Source of the DNA: Apoda limacodes
Taxonomy: Eukaryota > Arthropoda > Insecta > Lepidoptera > Limacodidae
Reading direction: 5' to 3'
Assembly: GCA_946406115.1 (NCBI GenBank)
Contig: OX291557.1
Location: forward strand, 2,326,501-2,390,500
DNA: 64,000 bases
Under the pieces are notes generated by a model. The model did no database searches, was not told the DNA's origin, and saw nothing but the letters and a program-made list of their open reading frames with translations. The position numbers and the translations under genes were made by a program. Below, in pieces: positions 1 through 11,905 of the stretch (within the stretch, counting starts at the first letter, position 1; every line of letters begins with the position of its first letter).

Positions 1-669
1 AAAACTCCGATATTTTTGTAGGTAAAACCGTAAAAGTTAAATGTTTTTTTAGCAAAAGTCCGCGCGGATCATGTCGCGGGAAAATGGTTTCCATAATAAA
101 TAAATAAATAGCAATATATGATCATTTTATTTGGAGGTTTTTGAAACAGGCTTTGAACAGGAAACAAATCTGCTTTTTCAGCAGGGATTCTAAAACTATT
201 AAATTATATATTATTTACTTTAGATATATATAGTATTATATAATAAAATATTTAAAATATGATTTATATGATAAAATAATATATTTTTGTTACGTTCAAT
301 GTTTTAGTATTACCTGAAAAACAAAATGAAAAGATGATAACGTATAGAATTTTAAGGAGTGCTCTATAAAGTTTTTTAAACAGTAAACCTATTAAAGTTT
401 TTGAAAAAACAGTTTAGACGTCAATATATAATAATCGTCACAGAGATGTATTTATAAAAACTTTTGCTTTTAATTATCCATCATTTATTTCTCGATATTT
501 TTACGTTCTCTTGAGAATAAGTATATTGAGTAAGCTTGTTTGCCACTAAGAGAAGATATACCTGCCTACTGGTCACTTTCGTGTGTACTCGATTCTGTAT
601 TTATTCATCTCGTTTCCTCAGCAATGCAATAAAATACTCTTATAAACTTTATAATTATTTTAATTTCAG

Positions 670-737
670 CCTTTAACGAATATTTTACTAAGCAAAAAGT
701 ATTTATCCGTGTAAAAGATATTACAGAATTTTGGTAG
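670..737 (+). CDS. possible exon of unknown gene
   Basis: A pyrimidine-leaning stretch ending in TTTCAG precedes an open segment of about 21 codons (starts FNEYFTKQK, ends ITEFW) that stops at TAG. Reading begins two bases after the AG, the same phase as the better exon candidates at 39.2 and 44.9 kb. It could be a terminal exon, or an internal exon using the weak donor GTAGGC at 734. In DNA this AT-rich, short open segments behind an AG are common, so this may be chance. Confidence 0.12.
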
Positions 738-779
738 GCAAAAAGGTCTCTGTAATTATAGTACTAATTCAAGGCAAAT

Positions 780-1135
780 TGCCTATAGGCACTAATCACA
801 CACGCGTTCGCATTAATTCGCGATCAAATCTGGCAAAGTCAACAGTTTGAGTGTTCGCTCGCTCCGCGTAATCGGGTAAACACGCGATCATTGCTCGGCG
901 GCACTCATAAGCCAACGTAGTGCTAATCGTACTACACTCCCGCGTTTATTAGTGATCGAAGTTAACTAATCGCCAGAGTACGAGTCAGAAAAAGAGCTAT
1001 ACCTATACTCAAATAATAGAATACAAATTTTATAAAGATTTGTTTGTGTCGCGACCGAATGCGCGTCATCGTAGCTGTCGAACTTACGCTCGACGCTCGC
1101 CGCGCGCCCGGCCGGCAGACCAGTTGGTCTTTCGT
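780..1135. promoter_or_regulatory. CpG-rich patch, possible promoter or first exon
   Basis: CG dinucleotides are dense here (cacgcgttcgc, ctcgctccgcg, cgctcgccgcgcgcccgg) against AT-rich surroundings. Two overlapping minus-strand open frames of 62-69 codons lie at 962-1171 but match nothing I recognise. A local CpG cluster can mark a transcription start, an unmethylated exon or a young GC-rich repeat. No convincing core promoter motif was seen. Confidence 0.22.
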
Positions 1136-1139
1136 TGCA

Positions 1140-2364
1140 TAAAAGTTTACACAAATATATTTGGCCTCCAAAAAGTCTGTGGTGAATTATATGACTACAC
1201 CCCTTTTAATAGAAAATAATGGAAATTTGATCAAAGTCAATTTTGGAACATTTCAAATTGGACAAAAACTTGCTTTATGATAAATAAGTAAAAATACTCA
1301 ATTTTTTAATTGCGGGGGGAAGGATTATGTTCCTTACTCTTAGTTGCGGCAAACCCTTTCAAAATTGGAACTTCACACAAGTTTCTTAAAGAAATGGTGA
1401 TTCGCCTCCAGGGGACTCTGAAATCTTATTAAGCCTATAGATAAGTTTACCCAACATACGACGAGGCGAAGGAATTATGAAAGTGCACAAGTTAATTAAT
1501 TGCATGTACACCGGTACTCTCGACTAAGCTGGTGGCGCGCTACTACTGCGCTATTATGGCATATGCATTGTTAGCAGCAATTCTTCATCTGGAAGATTGA
1601 CAACGAGAAGATTTCGGACAAAGTCTGTCTTAGAAATGTGTAGCCTTGTAGATGCAGATAAAAAGTCCCACAAGCAAACAGACAGCGTAGGTACATAAGT
1701 TGCTTATCTTATTTTCCTCAAATTTTAAACTTAGCAGCATAAGGAAAATTCAATAGGATATTACGAAATCGTTTATGAGTTCCAGCAATATGGACAAAAA
1801 GTGTAAGTTATGTGGAGAGACCACGGAAAGGTGCACGTATTCGGTGTAAACAAGGAGGATAATGTATAATCTTAGAACCGGTATAAAAACCGGTGTAATG
1901 AATGTGTTTCATAATTAACATGATTTACCTATATTATCGTTACTATTTATTGTTGTTTAGTCCGAAAGCTACTGCTTCCGGCATCCAGTGGCGCCTGTTG
2001 TACTCGAACATTATAAATATAATAATCAAATCACTAGATTTTTCATGCGTTTCCGTTCTAAGGCAACTCATTGATTAACTGGGATATAAATAGTACATTG
2101 TTTATTAAGGGCGGTAACGAGAAAATTACCAACGAGGGGCTATTTGACTAGATATAATATTGTTACCGTACCGCCCGTGTTACAAACAATGTTTTTCATC
2201 ATATTTTCGAGTAATTAAATAAAAATATAAGGTGAATAAATAAACTAACTCACCAAAACACGATTAAAATTACGAGAGTAGAATTAAAAAAAAAACTGGC
2301 TAAATGCTCGCTCACCGCAGGTTCCGTGCAAACTTATTATATGTTGTTGTATATTATCAAAAAT
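1140..2364. other. unassigned AT-rich DNA
   Basis: No open frame, repeat or RNA gene could be supported. An imperfect dyad (gggcggtaac near 2110, gttaccgtaccgccc near 2165) is the only structure seen. Confidence 0.4.
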
Positions 2365-2730
2365 ATTTTTATTATATGATGTAACTAAAAATTTACGGTT
2401 TTCGCAATTTCTGCTTTATCTGTACTATAAGATGTTGCTTCGTACCAAATTTCAAGATTCTGAGTTCACGGGAAGTACCCTGTAGGTTTTGTTTCCCTTG
2501 CGAGTTTCGAAAATTTGCGGCATAAACGGCTGTATCTTTTGATTGCGTTGGCTTAGAAGTTCGATTTTTTCACAGCTCCAAGGAACAGTAGACCTGAGAA
2601 TTTGATATAAATTTTAGCTTGAAGCCTCCACGCGTTTCTGAGAAAAAGGGTTTTGATAGACGGACGACAAAGTGATCCTATAAGGGTTCCGTTTTTTCCT
2701 TTTGATGTACGGAACCCATAAACACAACGC
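2365..2730 (-). repeat. lepidopteran 'gtccgtccg' SINE-like repeat, reverse copy
   Basis: On the minus strand this gives the sequence found on the plus strand at 7888-8265. Shared blocks are acggaacccttatagg, aagaccctttttctc, the tcaagattctgag box and tttacggttttcgca. It is a dispersed non-coding family common in moth and butterfly genomes. The two copies are inverted relative to each other, about 5 kb apart. Confidence 0.6.
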
Positions 2731-2872
2731 CATCCCCAGATTTCTAGATAATTTCAGAATTTCAGACTTTTTTGAAGTCAGTTAAAAAGTAATTAGGGTC
2801 TTAGCACCCGCTTTGACTTCACGCAATGATACTGTATACTGTTTACCAGTAAGTATACAGTACTTAATAGTT

Positions 2873-3127
2873 TGTAAAAATGTCTGGATGGATGTTTGTT
2901 ACTTAATAACGCTTCAGCCACTGGACGGATCGGGATGAAATTATTACAATATTATTTTAAAATAAAATATTTCCCGCGGGAATAACCATAACCGAGCTTA
3001 AACGAACTATAGCTGTAGCTACAGCTTGCTATAGCAAACGTCATTAATATAATATTTAATGAGTTAATTAAGGAGTTCTACGCCGATAACCAAATTTAGG
3101 GCGGGCAGAGCCGCTGGCAAAGACTAG
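2873..3127 (+). mobile_element. non-autonomous Helitron, 5'-truncated
   Basis: It is the same family as the more complete copy at 63096-63410. Both share gatgtttgttactyaataacg, cttcagccactggacgg, a palindromic core (tatagctgtagctacagc) and the 3' end gagccgctggcaaag followed by CTAG. The terminal CTAG (3124-3127) is followed by T, as expected for Helitron insertion between A and T. The usual 5' start is missing and part of the middle is replaced by AT-rich sequence. Confidence 0.7.
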
Positions 3128-3567
3128 TGATAAATTTATGTAATTATAGGTAAAGATGTACGAGTCGCTATGTAGTACATAGTATCCGGTGGAGTATAGG
3201 TATTTCTGTGGAAGTTTGCCAAATTTTAGATAAATCGGTTTACCTAGTTGTTATTAGTGCTTGAATGAGTAATATACGCATACACAAACACAAACTTTCA
3301 CAATAATAATATTAGTTGGATTTTATATTTTTACCAGTAGGTAACCTTAACAACTGTTATCAGTGTTACAGTGGTATTGGTGTAAAATAGTATATTTCGT
3401 ACCGAGTACAAAATTACCAAGGAAGAAGAAGCTAGTTTCGACGTGAGCTGAAGCCGAACGTCAAAAGCTTTTATTCCGAGGGTAAGAAAAGCCATTTTGT
3501 ACGCGGTACAAACGTTACTTTTTCTACTACTATTAATTTAGGTACGAATGCCCACAGATTACAGAGC
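3128..3567. other. unassigned DNA
   Basis: Nothing beyond AT-rich sequence was seen. Confidence 0.4.
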
Positions 3568-3595
3568 GATACTATATATATATATATATAGTATC
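3568..3595. repeat. (TA)n perfect palindrome
   Basis: A TA run of about 20 bp sits inside gatac...gtatc, making a 28-bp perfect palindrome. It is most likely a microsatellite. Confidence 0.7.
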
Positions 3596-3687
3596 AGATG
3601 GACATCTGCCTTAGTACGTCGCTGGGTATTATAAGTTTTTTTTTTCGGTAGCAATGAAAGTTTTTTTTTTGTTTTTATTTAATCTAA

Positions 3688-4181
3688 TCTATACATATAA
3701 TAAAATCATAGGAAAGTCAAAACTGTACATTGAATATTTTTTTAAAAGAATACTTTGGGTGTTATCTACAAGCGATACCGAAACCAAAAATATAGTTTTT
3801 AGAATTTTTCGGTTAGAATGATTGGGATAAACTCCAAAAGTACTGCATGGATTTACTTCAAATTTGGCACGAATATTATTAAGAAGTCGGGTCAACATAT
3901 AGGCTACATATTATCAAGCTATCACCTACGGGGAACGAGCAGTGAACCTTTATTTCTTCAACGCATTCTGTAACAACTTGTAATCTAACGACGCATATTT
4001 GACTTGCTTCTTAATTATTAATTATTCTACTCACTCATAGCCATTTATTTTATGTTAAAAAATCGTGTAAAGTCATAACTAGATGGCGTTGGCATCGAAT
4101 TAGATCGCGCTATGGTTTTGTTCACAAAAAGTGATCTTATAGTATAGCGTTCACGCAGACGACGTCGCGGGCAGCAGCTAG
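3688..4181 (+). mobile_element. non-autonomous Helitron (~494 bp)
   Basis: The 5' end is TCTATACATATAATAAAATC, preceded by A at 3687. The 3' end is gggcagcag followed by CTAG (4178-4181) and T, with a gacgacgtc dyad shortly upstream that can act as the terminal hairpin. Start, end and A|T target all fit lepidopteran Helitron rules. No protein is encoded. Confidence 0.65.
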
Positions 4182-4559
4182 TATGTAATATAATTAATTA
4201 AAGCAGAGCGAGATTTTTTTTTTTTATTTTAATGTTTGATTTTAGGCTCCTAACATACTAAAATTAAAAAAAGTTTAAAAAATACTTTTATTGTAAAGAA
4301 ACATAAGTTGTACATTTTGTTATTTATAGTAGTAGAAATAAGTATTTCTCAAACTATAGAGAAACGTATGTCTTTTGCAAAAATGGTGACAAGAGACAGC
4401 TTTTCTGAAACTGCTTCCCTTTATTGGTTGCTTCTAAAGAACTATTTTCTATATTTATTTTAAATTTTAGGTGGTTAATTTTCTTTAATAACTTTAAATT
4501 AATAAAAGATAGACCCTTAGAACATCCTTACCATTAGCTGTGTCACACGGTACAGATTG

Positions 4560-4712
4560 CGATTTTTTTTTTTAATTTCCATGATCACAATAATTCATAT
4601 ATGTATGTACCAAGTTTCAATTTAATTGGTCTAGTAAATTACGAGCAAATAATTGGCTGTGACAGACGGACAGAAAGACACACGAGTGATCTTATAAGGG
4701 TTCCGCTGTTTT
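4560..4712 (-). repeat. SINE-like 'gggttccg' repeat fragment
   Basis: The + strand reads gacagacggacagaaagac and then gtgatcttataagggttccg. That is the reverse complement of the head of the common lepidopteran repeat seen elsewhere in the window. Confidence 0.5.
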
Positions 4713-5282
4713 GTTGGCACATGTCTATACTGTTTTTGTTTGCTAACATTTTGGTATGGTAGCCTGAAATAAGTTACCTATGCCTTAGTATACTATCTAT
4801 ATAGGTGGCCGTATCTAAACAATTGAAAATAATATTGTTAATGAGCTTACCAAGATTAAACAACATAAAGTTTTCGGCACAATATATATCATCTTCTCCT
4901 CACTGGTAAACATTGTCTTAAACAAATTAAATTCAAAAATAATTCAGTACTTTTTTAAATAAAACATTATTGGCACCATTTTTTTGTTTTTCTCTTCTTT
5001 TTTTATATTATTATGGGCTCGCACAGTCTTAGCAGACCATTTATGTACCAGAGTCAATGTCAATAATCTTGTATCGTGACGCGGGCGTGACTGCGCGTCC
5101 TCGTTTTCATGTACCAAGATAGGGTTGGAGATTCTGTGTGGATCCTCAGAAATAACGCGTCATGTCCTGCTTATTTCTTCATTATTCACTATTTATAAGC
5201 CTTCGCTGCACAATAACTCACTCGGGTAAAACATTGCTAAAATCGTACACAATAAATAAATTTAGAAGAATTAAACACAAAA

Positions 5283-5322
5283 AACACCACTCCTTAAGAT
5301 TCGCGCCAAAACTCCATCTTTC
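5283..5322 (+). repeat. direct repeat copy A (aacaccactcc...)
   Basis: About 40 bp (with ttcgcgccaaaactcc at its core) recurs at 5894-5935 with small indels. The two copies flank about 570 bp. Confidence 0.5.
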
Positions 5323-5409
5323 TCTTCTTTCGTTTGTCTGAATCATGTATATACCTTAAAACGATGTCCCCAATCCACAAACCGTACGAAAAAGGATAAC
5401 TTTTTCTAG

Positions 5410-5520
5410 GATTGTACGTTCAATAAATTAGAAAAAAAAACTTTCAAGTCTTCATTGCTACAGGCCTACAACAATACGTATGCAATTGAGCGTTGCGCTA
5501 CTGTCTGTAGAATATTTTGA
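5410..5520 (+). CDS. possible exon of unknown gene
   Basis: An acceptor-like aactttttctag precedes 36 open codons (starts DCTFNKLEKK, ends ATVCRIF) ending in TGA. An in-frame TAG overlaps the acceptor, so the frame is only open after splicing. No good internal donor was found. Composition looks coding-like, but this could be chance. Confidence 0.12.
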   Translation, partial: DCTFNKLEKKTFKSSLLQAYNNTYAIERCATVCRIF

Positions 5521-5639
5521 TACCAGCTTTCATTAGTAGGTGTTTTTCAATATAATAATAATGCCCGTTTTCACAAACTGTAAAAGTAATTTGTACAACC
5601 AAATTGTCGCATAAGTCCTATTTTTTTTCTTTACTACCT

Positions 5640-5893
5640 GTTGCCGTTATCAATATCGAGCAAAAATAAGCAAAAAATCACGTTTGTTGTATGGGAGCCC
5701 CCTTAATTTTTGTTATTCTGTGTTTTAGTACTTGTTGTTGTAGCGGCAACAGAAATACATTTTCTGTGAAAATTTCAGCTGTCTAACTATCACGGTTTAA
5801 GAGATACAGCCTGGTGACAGACGGACAGACAGACAGACAGCGAAGTCTTAGTAATAGGGTCTCGTCTTTACCGTGAGAGTACGGAACCCTATA
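5640..5893 (-). repeat. SINE-like 'gggttccgta' repeat, reverse copy
   Basis: The blocks ccaggctgtatctc, acggtttaagagatacagcc, cacgtttgttgtatgggagc and the gacagacggacag run match the plus-strand copy at 45628-46022. It ends at tacggaaccctata, next to repeat B at 5894. Confidence 0.6.
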
Positions 5894-5935
5894 AACACCA
5901 ATCCTTCTTAAGATGCGCGCCAAAACTCCTCTTTG
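5894..5935 (+). repeat. direct repeat copy B
   Basis: It matches 5283-5322 apart from a 3-base insertion and a few substitutions. It abuts the end of the SINE-like repeat. Confidence 0.5.
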
Positions 5936-6213
5936 AAGATTTACCGGCCGTGCGAATATCTTTTATTACAATGAATGACAATGCGATGTGACACGAAGCA
6001 GCCAGCATCATTGCCGCTCGCTGGTTACGTCATATTTTTCTTCTACGGCCGCGCTAACAATATAACTGGCCACATCGAGTACGGAATGCAATTTCATACG
6101 GTTTTTCGAACTGACCTGGGAGTTATTTCGCTCTGGGGCCTCACAAAATTTGAATTTCGAAAATGAGTAGGTATGTATGGAACTTTTTATTGCAGGTAGT
6201 AGAAAAAGTTTAT

Positions 6214-6378
6214 TTTCATACCACTAAGATGGCATACAAGTCAATTGTCCGCCTGATGGTAAGCGGCCACCGCAGCCCATCGACACTAGCAACACCAACC
6301 ACATTTTAGTCCTTAGAGAAATCTTTGCTAAGGAGCTAATTCCACCACCTAAGCGTTCACGAGAGGAAGGAAGCCTTT
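6214..6378 (-). mobile_element. CR1/Jockey-like LINE 3' tail
   Basis: The + strand reads cataccactaagatggc and then cgcctgatggtaagcggcc, the reverse complement of the 3' UTR of the LINE at 29.5 kb. It also keeps the decayed end of the ORF (cacctaagcgttcacgag). It is heavily 5'-truncated. Confidence 0.6.
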
Positions 6379-6379
6379 T

Positions 6380-7887
6380 TATGATACCATTGCTGCGCGG
6401 GCACTAGACCTCATGATCCGTACTGAAAGAAATTTTAGACGTAAGGATAAAAATGGTCACATCATTCGATTACATTATATTTTCCACGTAAGTTCTAAAT
6501 CACATTTAATAATGAGTTATTTGAGAGTCGTATTAAGTCACCAGTTTGTAGAGGACACGTTAATATCCGTAAAGGACGCTATTCAAGCCCAGGTATTAAT
6601 ACTGAAATTCAGTACATACATACACTTAGACATTTAGTGACGGTGATTAAGATTAATTTAAGCTAATTAATTGCTTATCCTAATTAGGTAGAGACTACGC
6701 AACTAAACACAAAATTGCTATTTGTGTCTAAAGGTCGTAAAACGACCTTATTATTTAAAATACACAAACACAACCATTACACAATCGATGTTTCTCAAAA
6801 AATAGATGACCAACTGGAAGTCTAACTTGAGATATTAGTCATCCAAAAATGCTAATATGTTCGCCCACTTGCTGATAAAAAAAAGTAAACTTCAAATCAA
6901 AGTTTCTTTTTGATTTTTTCATAAATGAAAGCGTGACAAATAGGGTCTTATATTGCTTTTTGTACTTGGGTGATATAGGCCAGAAAGCTGATTTATGTAA
7001 TACGAGTTCTAACGTTGTGGATGTAAATGTACTATAAACCATTACACAATATCATATACATTACTATAAGAAATCACGCCTTGAAACTAAAATTTTTTGT
7101 TATGGAATTTAACATTTTACCGTTTTAAACTTAGAGTCTATGCACTATATAAATATTCTAATCATTTAATCAACTTTCATTACAATAAAATGCAATACAC
7201 GCTTTAAAAAATTTCACAAGTGTTGAAACAATGGTCACTTCCAGATTTTTATTGCATTATGTACAATAAATGAAAATCAATGCACTAGACAAAACCAAGT
7301 TTTATAACATACTTTTTCTGCTATAGCTTATATTTTGATACTATAGTTTAGCCACAAAATTTGCCCAAAAACGACGTATTTACGCGGTCTACCCTCTTAA
7401 CTCTGTCACACAGTGGCAAGTCCTGGATAGTAGATCCGCTAAAGGCAGAGTTGCTAACGACGAACATCCAAAGTAAATTTAAATTTTTGTCACGTACGTG
7501 TTATATAAAAAATATGAAGTTACACAATTACCCTCTCTAAAAATGTTCTGATAAACAATATTCTGTGTTCGGTACCTTCACGTATGTTTTAATATAATCT
7601 GTGTGGGATTCTGAATGTATATAAAACTAGGAATGTACCGGAATAAAGGTGGATTTAATTAACGCACTCCGGGTAATTTATGCGGATATACCGGGATCGT
7701 AAGCGCCGGGACGGATTGAGACCTCGCTGGGATACGGGGATGTCAGCTTGATATATGGCATATTAAATTAGATGTTTGGAAAATCGTATGTAGAATTTGG
7801 ACGTTCTTTGTCATGATAAGTCGGAAAATACTGTTTTTGTTGTGTAAAAATTTGGAAGTCTTTTTAGGGGAACTTTTACTAGAATGG
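6380..7887. other. unassigned AT-rich DNA
   Basis: Short open frames at 6413-6637 (+) and 6839-7042 (-) show no recognisable domain. A homeodomain-like TAATTA/CTAATTAGG cluster lies at 6655-6690, which is unremarkable in AT-rich sequence. Confidence 0.4.
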
Positions 7888-8510
7888 AAAAAACCGGAAC
7901 CCTTATAGGATCACTTTGTTGTCCGTCCGTCCGTCCGTCCGTCTGTTAAGACCCTTTTTCTCAAGAACGCGTGGAGGTATATATCAAGCTAATAGGTAAC
8001 AAGCTAAAATTTATATCAAATACTTAGGTCTACTGTCCCTTGGAGCTGTGAAAAAATCAAACTTTTAAGCCAATCAACAGATACAGCCGTTTATGCCGCA
8101 AATTTTCGAAACTCATAAGGGAATCAAAACCTACAGGTGACTTCCCGTGAACTCAGAATCTTGAAATTTGGTACGAAGCAACGTCTTATAGCACAGATAT
8201 AGGAAACATTGCAAAAACCGTAAATTTTTTGTTACATCATATAATAAAAATAGTTTTAATAATTTAACAGTTACTACCCCATTCCTCATGAACGCGTAGA
8301 GGTATTAAATTGAAATTCATATCAAATACTCAGGTTCTATAATACCTTTAAGCTGTAAAAAAATCAAACTTCTATGTCAACGCAATCAAAAGAAACAGAA
8401 ATTTAAGTCGCATATTTTCAAACTCGCAACTACCTACTTATATACCTACAGGTTTGTACGGAACCCTCGGTGCGCGAGTCCGACTCGCAATTGGCCGATT
8501 TTTGATTTTA
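7888..8510 (+). repeat. lepidopteran 'gtccgtccg' SINE-like repeat, near full length
   Basis: It starts ggaacccttataggatc, then a (GTCC)n run, and ends cggtgcgcgagtccgac, cgcaattggccgattttt. This terminal box is diagnostic of the family in moths and butterflies. A partial inverted copy lies at 2365-2730. An internal near-duplication of the caagaacgcgtggagg block occurs around 8280. Confidence 0.65.
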
Positions 8511-8778
8511 TATTTTACTAGAGGGCTCGGCAGACGATATTCCGCCCTATGTGTTGCAGCGCCCTCTAGTGGCGAGTTTTCTATAAAAAAACACTTTGGT
8601 GTGCCAAGTTTCATAGGTAATTATAAAGGCAAACGGTATTGTATTTGATCGATTTTATATCTGTGTGTACATATACATGTTTAGCAACTTTCATTTATTA
8701 GCCAAAATGAAAAAAATAACCCTTATTGTAAGACTTCGGTGTCTATCTGCATCTACACTCATATTAAAAAAAGGAAAG

Positions 8779-8893
8779 ATTTGGATTTATGTAACGAAAA
8801 AACTCAAAACTACTAGGCTGATTTCAAAAATTCTTTCACCATTAAAATGCTACATTAACCTTGAGTAACATAGGCTATTATTTATTACTAGGT
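8779..8893 (+). mobile_element. Helitron-type fragment
   Basis: The blocks aaattctttcaccatt, gctacattaaccttgagtaa and cataggctat are typical of the central part of a lepidopteran Helitron family. Related fragments lie at 56036 and 58815. Ends are not preserved. Confidence 0.4.
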
Positions 8894-8947
8894 AAAATTA
8901 GGGATCCCTACTAAAATTTCAATAATGTAACCTAAGATGTAAAAGTA

Positions 8948-8975
8948 ATATATATATATATATATGTATATATGC
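8948..8975. repeat. (TA)n microsatellite
   Basis: A simple TA tract with one interruption. Confidence 0.7.
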
Positions 8976-9597
8976 TTAGTCGTAACCAAAATCTGAATAA
9001 GGTCAATACCTTATTATCTTATTATCTTGTTATCAATAGTTTAAATAAACAGAAACACAAATGTCAATAAAATAGTTGAAGCAACAATAATAACTATTAG
9101 TATAAATTCCCGACTTTATTATAACTAAGTAAAAGTACACAGACCCGTTGTAAAGATGAGTAAGGTCAAGCTCTATCTGAGCAGATACGCAGCAGCAGTG
9201 GTTAGAAGCATAAAGCAACCAATTTGTCGGGTTGGATGTTGTACGAGCAGACAGCAGACGTAATAGTGCGTTGGATGTAAGATGCATATTACGAGTTATG
9301 GCGCCCATCTACCCGCCAGCCTCGTTTGCGCTCGACTTTATGAACGCAATAATTTAAGAATATTACTAATAATACTAAGTTTTTCCAAGAAAAACTACAC
9401 GATAAAGAAAATTTAGTTTTTTTCAAGACAGTGTTTTAATGTATTTTATCTTTCTTATGATCAAAATAATTTGTCCGAAAAACCCTTACTGGATCAGAGT
9501 CTTCTATGGCCTGTTTATTATTAAATCAAATAATTGAAGTAGAAAAGGCGATGTAACCAGTCACCTGCAACTGATTAACATGTACGAGTGGATAAAG

Positions 9598-9715
9598 CAA
9601 AAGAAGTGTGTCAGGATTGTAGCAAGTTGAAGTCTAGGGCTGCTGCCTATACCTGCAGACAGAAACAGGCGTGATGTTGTATTTGTAATGTATGTATTTA
9701 AATAAACAGAATCAG
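9598..9715 (+). mobile_element. probable LINE 3' remnant
   Basis: The segment gaagtgtgtcaggattgtag followed by gctgcctatacctgc resembles the end of LINE copies I recall from Lepidoptera. It is short and decayed, so the assignment is tentative. Confidence 0.3.
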
Positions 9716-10814
9716 TGTCTAATACACGTTATAAAAAAGACTTAATTTAGCCTTGAAATGATTAATAGCATAGATTTCGTACTAAAGGAAAACTTGCGCT
9801 CGACAAATGCAAGAAACACTACAATAATCAGTCTGCGTCGACCGTTCACGTGACATACCTACAACTCGTTTTAAACCACAAAAAGTCAAAGAATATCAAA
9901 ATAAAACGGCTGGAGAATCCCCAAGGTCAGGTTCGTGGGCAAAAAGTAAGGAAACGAAGCGCTTCGGGTCGGGTCGGACGAGTAAGTACTAAGAAACCAA
10001 CGAGTCACGCACGACCACGAGTAGCAGAAGCCAACAAACGATATAGTAATTTGTAACTGTACTCAAGCGCATTCTCGCGAGCCTGGCACCGACTGGTACG
10101 AGCTCGAACTACACACATGTTTACAAACATAAAACACAATCAAAATCAACTCTAACACCTTTCGTTAAAACTGAATTTCAAATGCTAGTAAATCATACGG
10201 TGACACACATGCAATTAAAGAATCAATGTGAAGTCTGCCCCTAAATATAAGCTAATAAAGTTTAATATCAAATAACACCATTGGAAGTTTTAGCTTTTAC
10301 TAACCCAAATGCAAAACAGAGTCTTGAAGCTATCGCCGATTGTAATATAACTTTATTCCATTGTAATAGAGTTGTGTTTACTTTTAAAAACTGCAGTAAA
10401 TCAAAGTTGTCGCAAAATAACTATATTTGTTGAGTGTGCGTACTGACACTACTGACGCTACTGAGCTATGTGCGTATTTGCGTGTGTGAAGTGAGAAAGG
10501 AGCCAAAAGAGAGGCTTGTACAACGATGCCAGGGTATTGTGACAGGCGGTTACATTAGTTAGAGGTTTGATTGACGGAGCCCTTTGGCATTCAAGCATTA
10601 CTCGGTTAAAAACAAAGGTTGATTTGTCAAAAAAAAGTTAAAACTGTCTCCCATACATTTATAGTCACCTATTTTTGACAGCACCAAAATAAAGTATTTT
10701 TTAACTAAGTGTATTAATTGTCAACTTGAGTTAAATGATTTTAAAGGCTTCTCCGTTCTTCTACCTCTTAACAAGCTCTTCCTTTTATTAGTACACTCTT
10801 TTAGTTTAAGTCCT
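9716..10814. other. unassigned DNA
   Basis: An Arg/Lys-rich frame runs over 9850-10056 (+) but has no ATG start and no recognised domain. GTAAG sites sit inside it. I cannot support a gene. Confidence 0.35.
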
Positions 10815-11010
10815 TTTTACCCGACTGCCAAGGAAGGGTTATGTTTTTCGCGCGTGTCTTATATGTATGTAAATTTCTTTATTATCTCGTATCTTCCAAA
10901 GGGCTGAATTGATTTCTTTAATTTAGGTATCGTTAGATTTGTTGATAACTTTGTAAGTTGATATCCCAAGTGTACTTAGATAGGTGACGTCATAAAATAA
11001 TCAAAATAGC
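10815..11010 (+). repeat. 'ttttacccgactgc' dispersed repeat
   Basis: It starts ttttacccgactgccaagg, then gggttatgtttttcgcgcg and tatgtatgtaaatttcttt. This is a dispersed repeat I recognise from lepidopteran sequence. A second short piece (aaacccgactgcaaaa) is at 11213. Confidence 0.45.
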
Positions 11011-11334
11011 AGGTTTCATGAGCTTAAAAGTGCGGACTAAAAAGAATTCTTTTTAATACTAAACAATTGGGATTCAAAATAAAGAGCTTAAAGATCCCAT
11101 TCCGAAAATATATAACACTTATAATAAAAAAGTCAAGTGGGATTCGAAAAACAAAGTAAAAAAAAATTAAAACTAAAACGCTGTAAATAATAATATATAA
11201 TTTAATAATTAAAAACCCGACTGCAAAAACATTGAGAACTGAAAAAAAATCAATCAACACGCAAGGGTGTGGCGTGGAAACTTGCTGATTTGACAGGTCA
11301 ATAAAAAAAATAGTAGAGATATCCCTGTAATATA

Positions 11335-11712
11335 ATTTTTGTTATATGACATCGGTCAAATGACGGCCCTCATTGTCAATGTACTGAGTTGCACAATTTC
11401 CGAGTTTTGTTCAACTCTTCCTAGCATTAAGCAACGGGAAGGTTGGTGTTGACTTGGCGTATGTTATTTTTCAACTGAGGTAGGCTCCTTATACGGTCAT
11501 TGATAACAATTGATTCCAGATGACCCCATAAAAAAAGTCACAAGAAGCCAAATCGGGGGAGCGGGCCGGCCGAACAAGGCGACCCTTCAAAGAGATTAGG
11601 CGCTCTGAGAAGTGATGTGTCAAAAGGTACATTAAACATGCCGCTGTATGAGCCATAGCTCCATCCTGTTGGAACCAGACATTACCAAGATCCATCTCGG
11701 ACAGGTAAGGCC
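11335..11712 (-). pseudogene. Tc1/mariner-like transposase, C-terminal fragment
   Basis: The minus strand encodes the end of a DDE transposase. The block DLGNVWFQQDGAMAHTA carries the second catalytic Asp in the usual QDGA context. After about 30 residues comes RPARSPDLASCDFF, matching the family pattern PPRSxDLxPxDFFLWG, where the next conserved acidic residue falls. In another frame nearer the 3' end, VQYIDNEGRHLTDVI matches the usual C-terminus, so at least one frameshift is present. The N-terminal HTH domain and first Asp are missing. At about 11712 the coding sequence switches abruptly to unrelated GC-rich DNA. The copy cannot be active. Confidence 0.65.
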
Positions 11713-11905
11713 CCTCCTGGCGCTGACTCACCTTCGGGTTCGAGGCTCACGCCGGTCGAAGGGACGACCCCAAGAGCGACAACCCAAGCCGAGGCTCCCC
11801 CCATGGGGAGCCCTTGAGCGTTAAGCGCTACATGGGCTGAGACTCCTTCAGAGTCTCGCCCCAAAAGTCCGGTGGAGCAGTAATGGCTGCATTAGCCACA
11901 CTGTA
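11713..11905. repeat. GC-rich segment of unknown origin
   Basis: A block of about 190 bp, much richer in G+C than its surroundings, directly abuts the transposase fragment. It contains small dyads (gagactccttcagagtctc; gctccccccatggggagc). A 60-codon minus-strand frame crosses it without resembling a known protein. It may be part of another mobile element. Confidence 0.4.

Noticed and set aside
2105..2180. Hairpin from gggcggtaac and gttaccgtaccgccc
   Set aside because: Arms are short and need an internal bulge; not better than expected by chance.
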